From: Azophilus sp965247035
GTDB lineage: Bacteria > Pseudomonadota > Gammaproteobacteria > Pseudomonadales > Azotimanducaceae
Assembly (NCBI GenBank): GCA_965247035.1
Contig: CBDFGJ010000003.1
Span: forward strand, 1,116,001 to 1,180,000
Length of the DNA stretch: 64,000 nt
Reading direction: 5' to 3'
Shown here in pieces: positions 7,772-16,968 of the stretch. Position 1 is the first letter of the stretch. Every line of letters begins with the position of its first letter. Below the pieces are notes generated by a model, which saw only the letters and a program-made list of their open reading frames with translations, was not told the DNA's origin and did no database searches. The translations under genes were made by a program, and so were the position numbers.

Positions 7772-7840
7772 GCTTCTAACGAATAAGGATAAGTCGCGCG
7801 CAGCCGCGACTTTATCATATTATTGAACAAGCTCGAAGCC
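7772..7840 (+). other. Degenerate attC site closing cassette 5
   Basis: R'' GCTTCTAAC at 7772-7780 is the exact complement of the cassette's own start GTTAGAAGC. A strong hairpin follows (GATAAGTCGCG at 7788 with CGCGACTTTATC at 7805). The expected right core is degraded: GCTCGAAGCC at 7831 matches the expected GTTAGAAGCC at 7 of 10 positions. The hairpin could also terminate transcription of the array. Confidence 0.6.
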
Positions 7841-8264
7841 ATTCCAACCCTTCCTGTTTATAGCAGATATCTATTTCTGAGTTTGGATTTCCGGTGCCAG
7901 TAACACCAGCGGTAATTTTCTCTGGACGAGAGAACTCCTCGCCCAGTATTGGCGATAAAAACGATGGCTATTTCATAGCGTTAATCGTCCTCCGGCGCTA
8001 ATAAATGGCGGTCGTGTACCGGTGGCTTAAGTTGGCCGCCAAGCTGGAGGTATGAAGGCAGTAACTGACATGGGACTTTTACACCGGCGGCATTTGAATG
8101 AGGGCTTGGTCGCGGCAGATGGATACGTGACCATGACTCACAATACCGTTTGAATGAGTTGCAGTATCCCTTTCGAATTACCATGCAAAAAACCATAGTC
8201 CCTCACACGCCGAAAGGCCTTGGGCAACACAGTATTGATGAGCTCTGTGGTCTGTTGTTGCACC
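7841..8264. other. Spacer between cassette array and IS66 remnant
   Basis: No intact gene. A minus-strand segment around 8030-8110 encodes a CxxC-containing tail (RCKSPMSVTAFIPP) that could be the end of a decayed transposase, but I cannot place it in a family. Composition is intermediate between cassettes and chromosome. Confidence 0.35.
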
Positions 8265-9645
8265 GTAAGCGCCTCTAAATCGACCCCCGTTGACATTATC
8301 AGGTAGTCATCGAACAGTTAATCAGTTTGCCCCGCCGTTAGTCTTCGACTTCCATGTTCCAGGGCAGTAACGCCTCAAGCTTCTCCACCGTATCCGCCGC
8401 CGCAATATTCGCCAGCACACGCTGGAGGTGAGCGTAGGGCTCAAGCTTATTCGCCTTAGCCGTTTCCACCAAACCATAGCAGGCCGCACTGGCGCGGGCG
8501 CCGTGTGAGGCATCCGCAAAAAGCCAGGCCCGGCGTCCAACGGCAAAAGGCCTGATCGCATTCTCCGCCAGTGCATTACTGATGTGCAACCGGCCATCCC
8601 CGCAATAGCCAATCAGATACTCCCACTGGTTCAGCGTATGCCTTATCGCCTTCTGGGTCAGGCTATCTTTGGGCACCCGATTGACGTTCTTCCCCAGCCA
8701 CGGTTTCAGGTCATCGAGAATCGGCACGCTGAGTGTCTGTCGCGCCTGTTCTTTCTTGTCGTGCTCCAGGTTCTTGATCGATTTCCCCATCGCATGCAGC
8801 CTGCGGATCCTGCTCAACGCCACGTCGGCTTTGGTGGGCCGCCCCGCTTTCCTTTGGGACCCCTTGGTCTCGGCCGCCCGACCGGCTTCAACAAACTTGC
8901 GCCGGGCATGATCAAAGCATCCAATCCGGGTGATGCCCACTGCCTGGCACACCTTGCCGCACCCGGAATGGCCATCGGCCTGCAGCACGCCACCAAAACC
9001 ATCCAACAGGCGCTCAGCCACCGCTCCGGCACGTGGGGGGTCGTATTCAAACAGTACTGACTGCCGGTCGGGCGGCCCACCCCGGATCACCCACATCCAT
9101 TTGCCCGATTGAGCCGTCTTGCCGGCTTCCTTCAAGACCTGCATGCGTGTTTCATCGGCCTGCAGGTGATTCCCCTCAAGCTGAACCTCCCTGATTGGAT
9201 TGATCAGGGGTTGGAATACATCCTGGAGCCGCATAATCCAGTGGGCCATGTTGGAACGGCTGATATCACCGCCATAACGCTTGGGCATTCCCTCCAGACG
9301 GTGCAGCGGCAGTCCATCGGCGTATTTGGAGGCAATGATGCAGGCCGGCAATGAAGGGCCGGCAAAACAGTTGCCCAAAGGGTGAGCGGGTCGCTGCGCC
9401 GCAACGATGACGTCTTCGCCATCGTTGTCGAATGCCGCCTTCTCCCGCCAGTGCTCCAGCACCTTGACCTGGGCGGGGATGAATTCCAGTTCCTCCTTGA
9501 CCTTGGTGAAGAAGGTTTTGGTCGCGCCCTCTTTTTCTTCATCGGAAAGAGTGAGGTGGACCTGCACCCGCTGCAGCCTGTCGCTAAAGCCACGCTTTCT
9601 TTTCTTCTTCTTGGGTCTGACCCGGTCCTCTTCAGGCTTCCATCA
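8265..9645 (-). mobile_element. IS66-family element, truncated
   Basis: One inverted-repeat end is recognisable at 8265 (GTAAGCGCC reading inward, the usual IS66-family start). The large transposase gene lies inside. The other end, tnpA, tnpB and the N-terminus of the transposase are missing; the sequence switches near 9645 to a fragment of a different transposase. Confidence 0.7.
8338..9642 (-). pseudogene. IS66 transposase (TnpC), N-terminally truncated
   Basis: DDE transposase of the IS66 family. The remaining frame of about 434 codons keeps the DDE-carrying segments (LQADETRMQVL, LQADGHSGCG and the SNALAENAIRPF region with the catalytic Glu) and the C-terminal IS66 tail ending in PWNMEVED. 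Full TnpC proteins are usually about 510-530 aa. Here the frame opens at a stop near 9643 with no start codon in the proper place (first ATG-type start around 9567), and the N-terminal coiled coil and most of the zinc region are gone. Without the small accessory genes it is probably immobile. Confidence 0.8.
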
Positions 9646-9785
9646 GACCCACTCCAGCAAGGATGAAACCCGTCCCACGGCACCACAGCATTGATCTCGA
9701 CCAGTGGAGCCTTCTTCGCATCCAGGCTCGCGCAATGATCGGAAAGATCAAAAAACTCATCTGCGGCATGACAGCCAACCTTCAT
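9646..9785 (-). pseudogene. N-terminal fragment of an IS5-like transposase
   Basis: About 46 codons. The segment from LSDHCASLDAKKAPLVEINAVVPWDGF resembles the N-terminal region of IS5-group transposases, where a phrase like DPL..LN.VIPW.xF is conserved. It runs directly into the truncated IS66 gene, so one element has replaced the rest of the other. Confidence 0.5.
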
Positions 9786-9969
9786 CCACTTTTGACCCAA
9801 TATCCACACCACCGTCAGATCAGACGCAATTTTCCGAGGGGCCCTAAGATAGTGTTGACAGCCCTTTGTCAGCGGGTGACCGGGCGGCGGTGAAGTCGTT
9901 TGAATTGACCGCCTGGATTGCTGTTGCTAGGCTGCCGTCCGTATCCGGGCTTTGTTTAGGCAGATTGCA

Positions 9970-10746
9970 ATGGCTGAATATCCTCTACCCAATGTATCCA
10001 ACGATTTGAGCGGTCAGGTCGCCCTTGTCACCGGCACCACCTCCGGTCTCGGACACCGATTCGCCCAAGTCATCGCCGCCTGCGGCGCAAAGGTGGCGTT
10101 GACCGGCCGTCGAGTGGACCGCCTGCAGACGCTAGCGGAGGAAATTCGGGCGGCGGGCGGCGTGGCCGAACCGATCCCGCTGGACATGCAGGACAACGGC
10201 TCCATCATGAATTGCGTGGACAGGGCCGAGGATGCGCTGGGGACCATCAACATTCTCATCAACAACGCTGGCATCCCGGATGCGCAAAGGGCGCACAAGA
10301 TGTCTTTGGCGCTTATTGATGCTGTGTTTGATACGAATTTGCGTGGCCCCTACATCCTGTCCTGTGAGATTGCGCGTCGATTGATCGATGCCAAGATGCC
10401 TGGGCGAATGGTCAACATTTCCTCGGTTGGCGGCTTCAACTACGGCGGCAATGGCGCCGCCTTGTACTCAATCACCAAATCCGCCATCGTGCGCATGACA
10501 GAGTGCTTGGCGGTGGAGTGGGCCCGTTTCAACATCAATGTAAACGCCATTGCGCCAGGCGCTTTCACTTCGGAAATGATGGAAGGGATGCTGCAGCGCA
10601 TGGGCGACATCTCGCAGAACTTTCCCCGCAAACGCATTTGCGACCCGGCGGAGATGGATAGCACGTTGCTCTACTTCCTATCCCCGGCATCGGCCGCCGT
10701 CACCGGCACCTACATAAAAATAGACGATGGCCAAGGATCCCGGTGA
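9970..10746 (+). CDS. Short-chain dehydrogenase/reductase (SDR family)
   Basis: NAD(P)-dependent oxidoreductase of 258 aa, cytosolic. The Rossmann cofactor motif TGTTSGLG lies at about residues 22-29, NNAG near 98, and the catalytic set includes Ser in NISSVGG and Tyr/Lys in YSITK. The region NVNAIAPGAF is the usual helix after the active site. ATG at 9970 is preferred over a TTG at 9952 because it places the cofactor motif at the normal distance; the ribosome site is weak. Classical SDR length. Substrate cannot be inferred; a sugar or 3-oxoacyl type alcohol is possible. It stands alone between IS debris and a membrane protein. Confidence 0.88.
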   Translation: MAEYPLPNVSNDLSGQVALVTGTTSGLGHRFAQVIAACGAKVALTGRRVDRLQTLAEEIRAAGGVAEPIPLDMQDNGSIMNCVDRAEDALGTINILINNAGIPDAQRAHKMSLALIDAVFDTNLRGPYILSCEIARRLIDAKMPGRMVNISSVGGFNYGGNGAALYSITKSAIVRMTECLAVEWARFNINVNAIAPGAFTSEMMEGMLQRMGDISQNFPRKRICDPAEMDSTLLYFLSPASAAVTGTYIKIDDGQGSR

Positions 10747-10865
10747 GGCAATGTGTGACAATCGCAGGCTTCGTTCTCAGGCCAGTTATTGCTGCCGAAC
10801 GCTTCAATTGATTGAGGTCCACAGGTATTTCAAGTCTCCCGTGAGGCCGGGTGTCTCCCCGCTGT

Positions 10866-11303
10866 CTAAGACGCTCGCGCTCCATTGCCGAGCCGGGCAA
10901 AGACGTATCCGCCGACTGCTCCCGCACCGGTCAGCATCGCCAAGCCCAGCGCGGTGCGGGCGGCCGGCAGCGGATGCACTTCAAACACCCCGTGCATAAT
11001 CAAATGCAACGCCAGCATTGCCGCAGCGCCTGCGAGCATGTAGCTGATGGTGCGGGAAACGGGTGTGAAGCGCAGAACCAAGGCGGCAACTGGGAAGGCG
11101 ATCAATAAGCTGACGGCGACCAGCGGCAGATAGGCCGTCGCCATGCCCACGACATCATGAGCCGCGGCGCTGATGCGCTCGCCGAAGCTGACCTCCAGAC
11201 CAAGCCTGGCGACTTCGTTCATCGTTATTTGGGTCGAAAACAAGGCGGCAAGGCCGTAAGTTGCGACTGCCGACCCCAAGAAAGCTCCAATCCATCTGAT
11301 CAT
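10866..11303 (-). CDS. Integral membrane protein, 145 aa, four predicted helices
   Basis: Four hydrophobic segments (about residues 4-24, 54-74, 84-106 and 115-136) with short loops, so it is an inner-membrane protein. The longest loop (residues 25-53) follows helix 1. I do not recognise the family. It is divergent from the sugar dehydrogenase at 11346, the two starts being 42 bases apart, so they share a promoter region. No signal for a partner. High-GC codon use like the chromosome. Confidence 0.75.
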   Translation of the reverse strand: MIRWIGAFLGSAVATYGLAALFSTQITMNEVARLGLEVSFGERISAAAHDVVGMATAYLPLVAVSLLIAFPVAALVLRFTPVSRTISYMLAGAAAMLALHLIMHGVFEVHPLPAARTALGLAMLTGAGAVGGYVFARLGNGARAS

Positions 11304-11345
11304 GTAAGCTGTCCGTTATCATTCCCCAAACATAACCGAGAGAGT

Positions 11346-12440
11346 ATGAGAAAAAAAGCTGCCGCCATCAGTTTGCTCCTAATCATGGGAGTGGTTCCGG
11401 TCGTCGCCCAAGATTACAAATTGGTCACCGTGGCTAAGGGGCTGGACTATCCTTGGTGCGTCGCCTTCCTGCCCAGTGGTGGGTTGCTGGTCACCGAATT
11501 GGGGGGCGCATTGCGCGAGGTCTCGCCGGATGCTGTGGTGGGCGATGCCATCGCTGGTGTGCCGGAGGTCTTCCGCAAGAGCCAGGGTGGCCTTTTTGAC
11601 GTGTTGCTGCATCCGGACTTCGAGCGCAACCGAGTTCTTTTTCTATCCTACGCCGCCCCACCGGCGGACGACAACGCCACGCAAGTGCTGCGCGCCCGTT
11701 ATGTTGACGGCGCCCTGATTGATGGTGAGGTCATTTTCTCGGTCTCTCCGCGCAAGCCGACGCCAGTACATTACGGGGGGCGTATGGTCTTCCTAGCCGA
11801 TGGCACCTTGGTGTTGACCACTGGCGATGGGTTCGACTTTCGAGAGGAAGCCCAAGACTTGGGCAGTCTGCTCGGTAAGACCGTGCGCATCCACACCGAT
11901 GGCACCATCCCAGAGGACAATCCATTTCGGGGCCAAGAGGGTGCGCGACCGGAAATCTACACCTACGGCCACCGCAATCCCCAAGGCTTGGCCTTAGCGG
12001 CGGACGGCGCTCTATACCTGAACGAACATGGTCCTAGGGGCGGTGACGAGACCAATTTGCTGTTGCCCGGTGCCAACTATGGCTGGCCGGCCGTCACCTT
12101 CGGCATCGACTACAACGGCAGCATCATCTCACCGTTTACTGAGGCGCTCGGCATGACTGCGCCGCTCAACTACTGGAAGCCTTCCATCGCGCCTTCCGGT
12201 CTAGCGGTCTACATCGGCGACCGCTTTCCCGATTGGCAAGGTGACCTGTTCGCGGGCGCATTGGTGGACCAGGAAGTTCGGCGCTTGGAACTGAATCAGG
12301 GTGCCGTAGTTGGTGAGGACACGTTGTTCAACGAACTTGGTCGCCGCATTCGTGATGTACGCAGCCACGATGGATACCTCTATGTGGTTGAAGACGGAGA
12401 GAACGCCAGGGTCGTGCGGGTGGAGCCGGCAGCGGGCTAG
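11346..12440 (+). CDS. PQQ-dependent sugar dehydrogenase (soluble glucose/sorbosone dehydrogenase family)
   Basis: 364 aa periplasmic oxidoreductase. Residues 1-20 are a signal peptide ending Val-Val-Ala-Gln. The body has the six-bladed propeller signatures of this family: GLDYPWCVAFLPSG, the GGLFDVLLHPDF phrase, VHYGGRMVFLADGTL, TYGHRNPQGLAL and the NEHGPRGGDETN segment that binds PQQ and calcium in relatives. The family oxidises aldose sugars and passes electrons to the respiratory chain. ATG at 11346 follows a GAGAGAG ribosome site; a longer frame opens upstream but lacks these features. Substrate is not certain. Confidence 0.9.
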   Translation: MRKKAAAISLLLIMGVVPVVAQDYKLVTVAKGLDYPWCVAFLPSGGLLVTELGGALREVSPDAVVGDAIAGVPEVFRKSQGGLFDVLLHPDFERNRVLFLSYAAPPADDNATQVLRARYVDGALIDGEVIFSVSPRKPTPVHYGGRMVFLADGTLVLTTGDGFDFREEAQDLGSLLGKTVRIHTDGTIPEDNPFRGQEGARPEIYTYGHRNPQGLALAADGALYLNEHGPRGGDETNLLLPGANYGWPAVTFGIDYNGSIISPFTEALGMTAPLNYWKPSIAPSGLAVYIGDRFPDWQGDLFAGALVDQEVRRLELNQGAVVGEDTLFNELGRRIRDVRSHDGYLYVVEDGENARVVRVEPAAG

Positions 12441-12692
12441 AGCCGTTGCACGTGTTGGCATGAGGCCAAGTGGTGTGCTGGCTCCTGCGGCTTGAAGTTT
12501 TTTCTTTCGAAACAGCGTATTGAGCGGTGCCAAAGAGCGCTGTACGGCGCGAACGGTGTTCTTCGGGCGATACTCCCGCTGCTGAATTTTCAGAAATTTG
12601 CCTAGTCCCAACAGGATGACTTCGCACAGCAACCTGCTTGTGGCGGTGGCATGCTTACTGAAACTGTGTACACTGCGAAGAGGTGGGGCACT

Positions 12693-13235
12693 ATGCATGC
12701 GACAGTGATCGACACACTCAGATACGCTGATCGTCTTAAGGCATCCGGCTTCGAACCGCGTCAAGCTGAGGGCTTGGCGCGGGCCCTCGGCGACGAGCTC
12801 GCTGAGAGCCTCGTCACCAAAATGGACCTTCAGAATGCGCTCAAGCCGATTGAGGACCGACTGAGCGGTGTGGAGTTCCACGTTGGCGGACTGTATGACA
12901 ACATCAATGCGCTGGACGCCAAGATGGATGCGCAGTATCAAGAACTAGGCGCCAGGATGGAGGCTCAATATCGAGAGTTGGGTGCTAGGATGGAGGTCCA
13001 GTACCGAGAGTTGAACGGTAAGTTCAACATGCTGATGACCATTATGGCGCTTGGCTTTACAGTGTTGGTGGGACTTGGCCTCTACGGCGTAGTAGCGCCC
13101 CGCAGCCTGATCGCCAGCCCGGCCCCACAGAGCCTAGTGGTTCCTGCCAAACCAGAGAGCGTGATTGGCGGCGCATTTTCAAGCCTCGCTCCGGTGCAGG
13201 TGGCCCATGCAGTTGATCCCGCCGCGAGGGCCTGA
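12693..13235 (+). CDS. DUF1640-like coiled-coil membrane-anchored protein
   Basis: 180 aa. An N-terminal helical region (VIDTLRYADRLKASGF, then ARALGDELAE) is followed by a coiled coil with repeated MxxQYRELGAR units (about residues 80-118) and one membrane helix near 125-147. This layout is that of DUF1640/CCDC90-like proteins, whose bacterial role is not established. ATG at 12693 has a strong GAGGTGGGG ribosome site 6 bases before it, which beats the ATG at 12651. Relatives in this window lie at 43549 (intact) and 31197 (broken), so the family is amplified here. Confidence 0.75.
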   Translation: MHATVIDTLRYADRLKASGFEPRQAEGLARALGDELAESLVTKMDLQNALKPIEDRLSGVEFHVGGLYDNINALDAKMDAQYQELGARMEAQYRELGARMEVQYRELNGKFNMLMTIMALGFTVLVGLGLYGVVAPRSLIASPAPQSLVVPAKPESVIGGAFSSLAPVQVAHAVDPAARA

Positions 13236-13431
13236 GAGCACGGCGCGGTGGTTTCGCTTTCCGCTCCCGCTTTGCTGGGTGCCTGCACCAAGCTTGCCGA
13301 GCCATCGGCACTGTATTGCTTGGTTTCGCGCTAATACAGTGGAATGACCCTACCGCCGGTGAACACGCACTGGCAAAGTAGCGATGTTGGCGGTACGAAG
13401 TGAAGCTATGCCAACGCAAACAAGGAGAAGC

Positions 13432-14637
13432 ATGCCTATGAAGGCGTTGAAGGTGTTGTGGTTGGTTTTACCCTTGGCGGCGGCGGGCTGTTCGGACGGG
13501 AGCGGGCAAGACGATCGGCAAGGGGGCGAGAGCGCATCAACGGTGCGTGGCGTCAGTGAGACGGAGGTGGTGATTGGAAGCCACACGGATTTGACTGGTG
13601 CCACCGCCATCTGGGGCGTAGGTGCCACCAACGCCGCCCGTATGCGCTTCAATGAAGTCAACGCTGGCGGCGGCGTACATGGTCGCAGGATTCGCTATGT
13701 GGTGGAGGACACCTCCTATCAACTGCCCAACGCGGTGCGGGCGGCCAATAAGCTCATCAACCGGGACGAGATTTTCGCCATGTTGCTGGCCGTGGGCACA
13801 CCGATGAACAACGCCATCATGCCGCTGCAGTTTGAAGCCGGTGTGCCGAATCTATTTCCCATCAGCGGTGGTCGGCAGATGGTGGAGCCGTTCCACCGGA
13901 TGAAGTTTACGCAGCGGGGCGTTTACTACAACGAGATCCGCGCCGCCGTGAAATACTTCGTGGAGCAGCAGGGCAGGGACAATATATGCGTCATCCACCA
14001 TGACTCGGAGTATGGGCAGGAAATCTTGGATGCCACCAACGATCAAGCCGAGGCCATGGGGCTTCAGGTGCTTGCCCGAACGGCGCACAAACCCACGGAG
14101 AGTGAATTCACCGCAGCCGTTCTGAAGTTGCGCAGCGCAGGATGCGATTTGGTGACCATGGCCACCGTGCATCGCGACACAATTCTCGTTTTGGACACAG
14201 CCCGCAAAATGGGTTGGGACGATGTGGCTTGGGTGGGCAACAACGCCGCTTACAGCCAAGTCATTGCGGAGCATGAGAGCGGCGAGGGCTACTACGCCTT
14301 TGTCCACATGGCGAAAATCTATCCCGAAGACGAAAAGCTGCCCGCTGTGCAGGTATGGTGGGACGGCTATCGGGAACTCTATGGTGCCGACCCGGATTTG
14401 GCGGCCATGGAGGGCTATCGAGCGGCGGACTTACTCGTCCTTGCCCTTGAGAAAGCCGGACGGGAACTGACGGTGGACGCCCTAATTCGCGGTATTGAGT
14501 CGATCACGAACTACACCGACATTTTCGGCTACAAGGTTTCCTTCTCGCCGCAACAGCACAGTGGCGCTAGGGAAAGCGTACTCTCCCAAGTGCGGGATGG
14601 CCGGTTCGTGGTGCTTGGGGAATCCTATTCCTATTGA
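13432..14637 (+). CDS. Branched-chain amino-acid-type ABC transporter substrate-binding lipoprotein
   Basis: 401 aa periplasmic binding protein of the LivJ/type I fold. A lipoprotein signal peptide ends in the lipobox AAAGC (Cys about residue 17). The mature start VSETEVVIGSHTDLTGA and later GGGVHGRRI, NAVRAANKL and GYRAADLLVLAL segments are typical of the family. ATG at 13432 is chosen for its AAGGAG ribosome site 6 bases upstream. The permease and ATPase genes are not adjacent, so it is an orphan binding protein and its ligand (amino acid, amide or aromatic compound) is unknown. Confidence 0.88.
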   Translation: MPMKALKVLWLVLPLAAAGCSDGSGQDDRQGGESASTVRGVSETEVVIGSHTDLTGATAIWGVGATNAARMRFNEVNAGGGVHGRRIRYVVEDTSYQLPNAVRAANKLINRDEIFAMLLAVGTPMNNAIMPLQFEAGVPNLFPISGGRQMVEPFHRMKFTQRGVYYNEIRAAVKYFVEQQGRDNICVIHHDSEYGQEILDATNDQAEAMGLQVLARTAHKPTESEFTAAVLKLRSAGCDLVTMATVHRDTILVLDTARKMGWDDVAWVGNNAAYSQVIAEHESGEGYYAFVHMAKIYPEDEKLPAVQVWWDGYRELYGADPDLAAMEGYRAADLLVLALEKAGRELTVDALIRGIESITNYTDIFGYKVSFSPQQHSGARESVLSQVRDGRFVVLGESYSY

Positions 14638-14746
14638 AGCTGCATGATGGTCTTGGCCGTTTGGAAACATCGGCAGATGGGGGCCATTTTGCGCCTGCCT
14701 GCCCCGGTTCGTTGGTCTGAAGCCTAGCGGTTGGGGTGCTGGAACT

Positions 14747-15949
14747 TTGCGCTCCCTGCATTACCTGTGCAGCGCCGGCATCAGCGGTGACATGCACCTA
14801 GCCGCCATGATCGACTTGGGTGTGCCCGAAGCCTTGCTGCAGGAGGGCCTCAGTCGCCTGCCCTGCGCCGACGAGTTCGAGTTGAAGTTCGAACGGTCCG
14901 CCAAAATGGGTATTTCCGGGATGCGGGCGCAAGTGCGGGACTTGGCTGCCCACAGTCGTGGGCGGTCCGGCCATCGGCACTACCTGGATATCGTTGAACT
15001 CGTCAAGTTGGCTGACCTCAAGCCGTCCGTCGAGGTGCGGGCTCTAGCCATATTTGAACAAATCGCCGTTGCCGAGGCCAAGATTCACAACACCGCGGTG
15101 GAAGAAGTTCACTTCCACGAAGTGGGCGCAGTGGATTCCATTGTCGATGTCGTCGGCGCCGCCATCTGTCTTGACCACTTGCAGGTGGAGCAGGCGTATT
15201 GCGATTCTGTGGAGGTGGGCAGCGGTTTCGTCGACTGCGCCCACGGGCGCTTGCCGGTGCCGGCGCCAGCCACCCAGGAAATCCTCAGGGGCGTGCCCTG
15301 TTCCTATGGTGGTGTGCGTGGCGAGGCGACGACGCCCACCGGAGCGGCCATCATCAAGGTGGCGGTGGACCGATTTGAGCCGCCAGCGGCCTTTGCGGCT
15401 GAAGAAATTGGCTATGGGTTGGGCTCGCGGGACTTCCAGGTTCCCAATGTGCTGCGTCTGGCGCTCGGTGAGGCCGGGCCGGAACGCACCGGGCGCCAGG
15501 GCGGCCAACACCGCAAGATTGAAGCGAACATCGACGATATGAGTCCTGAAGCCTATGAGCCGTTGATGGAGCATCTGCTCGCGCTCGGTGCCAGCGATGT
15601 CTACATCACGCCCATGGTCATGAAGAAGTCTCGTCCCGCCATCAGTTTGACGGTGCTTTGTGAAGCCGACCAGGCTGACCTCTTGGCTGACGCCCTGTTG
15701 AACCGCTCCAGCACCATCGGTTTGCGCATGTTGTCGTTTGAGAAACGAGTGCTGCCCCGGCAAACACGCACCGTGCAGACCAAGCTCGGTTCCGTGCGGG
15801 TTAAGGTGGTGACCCAGCCGGATGGCCGGCGGCGTTGGAAGTCTGAATTCGACGATGTCAAACGCATCGCCGAAGATCTAGGCAACGATTTCCTGCAAGC
15901 CAAGGCTGCCATTGATGCGGAGATTGCTCAGGTCCTTGCGCTCGACTAA
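14747..15949 (+). CDS. larC: LarC-like nickel insertion protein (DUF111)
   Basis: 400 aa. LarC inserts nickel into the pyridinium-thioacid cofactor (nickel-pincer nucleotide) of lactate racemase and related enzymes. Diagnostic segments: CSAGISGDMHLAAMIDLG at the start, EEVHFHEVGAVDSIVDVVG near residue 120, TPTGAAIIK near 200, and NIDDMSPEAYE with VYITPMVMKKSRP in the C-terminal half. The start appears to be TTG at 14747; no in-frame ATG gives the family's usual N-terminus. larB, larE and larA are not in the window, so the client enzyme is elsewhere. Confidence 0.88.
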   Translation: MRSLHYLCSAGISGDMHLAAMIDLGVPEALLQEGLSRLPCADEFELKFERSAKMGISGMRAQVRDLAAHSRGRSGHRHYLDIVELVKLADLKPSVEVRALAIFEQIAVAEAKIHNTAVEEVHFHEVGAVDSIVDVVGAAICLDHLQVEQAYCDSVEVGSGFVDCAHGRLPVPAPATQEILRGVPCSYGGVRGEATTPTGAAIIKVAVDRFEPPAAFAAEEIGYGLGSRDFQVPNVLRLALGEAGPERTGRQGGQHRKIEANIDDMSPEAYEPLMEHLLALGASDVYITPMVMKKSRPAISLTVLCEADQADLLADALLNRSSTIGLRMLSFEKRVLPRQTRTVQTKLGSVRVKVVTQPDGRRRWKSEFDDVKRIAEDLGNDFLQAKAAIDAEIAQVLALD

Positions 15950-16039
15950 GGGGCACCTGGAAACATTGCGCCTGATCTGACGGTGGCGTAGATATTGGGC
16001 CAGTAGCGGATGGCGGTTGGTTGTCATGCCGCGGACGGG

Positions 16040-16190
16040 TTATATCACCAGAAATGCGAGGGGTTCAGCTAGCGACGGCATTTGCTCCCTTGCCTGAAAC
16101 TTGATGCGGCCGATAGCTTTTTCCGGGTCCAGGCGGGCGTTTACGAATTTGATGGCACCGCCGATGTTGCTGCCGCCATACAGGGTGCCC
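16040..16190 (-). pseudogene. Fragment of a TonB-dependent receptor plug domain
   Basis: A minus-strand reading of about 50 codons contains GTLYGGSNIGGAIKFV, a hallmark of the plug domain of TonB-dependent outer-membrane receptors. It then runs 30 codons to a stop with no further receptor homology. Nothing upstream in frame. Decayed remnant; another receptor fragment lies at 17330. The rest of the gap 15950-16258 shows no gene. Confidence 0.6.
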
Positions 16191-16223
16191 GTATGCGTAT
16201 AAGCATATGATTTGCAATCTATT

Positions 16224-16239
16224 GGCGCGGGCCCGCGCC
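16224..16239. promoter_or_regulatory. Perfect 16 bp GC palindrome
   Basis: GGCGCGGGCCCGCGCC, 20 bases upstream of the small gene at 16259. It could be an operator or a hairpin; position before a start codon suggests regulation, but no function is shown. Confidence 0.3.
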
Positions 16240-16258
16240 GCCGTGCTAAGGTGGGCAG

Positions 16259-16498
16259 ATGGATGTGTCAGAGAATTTAATCGGGGACGTCGCGATTGTT
16301 CTGTCGCTGTTGGCGGCTGGCTGGCGTCTCATGCGCCACATGGACGGCAAGATTGAACGGTTGAGCGACCAGATGGACGATAAGATTGAGCGGTTGAGCG
16401 ACCAGATGGGCGAGATGCGCGAGCGCATGGCGCGGATGGAAGGCTATCTAATGGCGCAGCGACCGCCGCCAGCGCAGGCTGACGCAGAGAGGGGGTAG
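16259..16498 (+). CDS. Small membrane-anchored coiled-coil protein, 79 aa
   Basis: One N-terminal hydrophobic helix (IVLSLLAAGWRL) followed by a heptad-rich coiled coil with two near-identical units (KIERLSDQMDD, KIERLSDQMGE) and a disordered tail. AAGG ribosome site about 8 bases upstream. Unknown function. The last 20 codons recur at 17154-17217 as an isolated fragment. Similar N-terminus in the 43-codon frame at 2590. Confidence 0.6.
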   Translation: MDVSENLIGDVAIVLSLLAAGWRLMRHMDGKIERLSDQMDDKIERLSDQMGEMRERMARMEGYLMAQRPPPAQADAERG

Positions 16499-16510
16499 GC
16501 GGATTGGCGG

Positions 16511-16968
16511 TTAGTGTGCGGGTCCCGGCCGACTCCGCAACGCCGTCATCTTTTGCAGCAACGCCTCAAACCTCTTGGCGGCAGCCAATGTACGCGAGCC
16601 CTTCAACTCGCCCTCCAACGCCTTCAACCCTGCCGCCCCGCCTGCAACGACCGCTCAAACGCAGCCCACGCTCGGTCAAGGGCACCCAACGACCGCACGT
16701 CCTTAAGCGCACCCTTCAATGCCCTCTCCAACGCCCGCGCGTTCTTCAACTCCGTCACGTCATCCCACATCCGTTCAAAGACATCCAACGCGGACTCAAC
16801 CGCATCCCACCCCCGCGCAACCGCTCCCCTCTGCTCAAGGGCAACCTCCGCCGCAGCGTTCGGATCCCCTGCCGCAGAGATCTGAGCCGCAGCCGCAGTG
16901 AGCTGCTCCTGCGCCGCAGCGAGCTGAGCCAACGCCGCAGAGTGCAGAGCGCACGTGTCCATCACCAC
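16511..16968 (-). pseudogene. Ala-rich helical protein with an apparent frameshift
   Basis: Reading from ATG at 16968, 114 helical, Ala-rich codons run to a stop near 16622. Immediately there, another frame carries on with the same helical, charged character (LKALEGELKGSRTLAAAKRF and onward) for 38 codons to a stop at 16511. A one-base shift near the G/C run at 16625-16640 would make one protein of about 152 aa. Not recognised. Convergent with the gene at 16259. Confidence 0.4.

Larger units (their letters stand above)
2890..7840 (+). mobile_element. Array of five integron gene cassettes without an integrase
   Basis: Five consecutive cassettes, all on the + strand, separated by attC-like sites ending in the crossover core GTTRRRY (cores at 2890, 3345, 5597, 6309, 6882). 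In an integron, each cassette's own 5' end pairs with the R'' box of its own attC. Here GTTAGGCGC pairs with GCGCATAAC, GTTAACT with AGCTAAC, GTTAGAT with ACCTAAC, GTTACGC with ACGTAAC (one mismatch each) and GTTAGAAGC with GCTTCTAAC (perfect). Cassettes are much richer in A+T than the chromosome. No intI gene or clear attI is in the window, so this is a cluster of attC sites lacking integrase, or the far end of a larger integron. Confidence 0.88.

Noticed and set aside
12201..12941. Minus-strand frame of 246 codons opposite the sugar dehydrogenase end
   Set aside because: It overlaps two supported + strand genes and has no family features.
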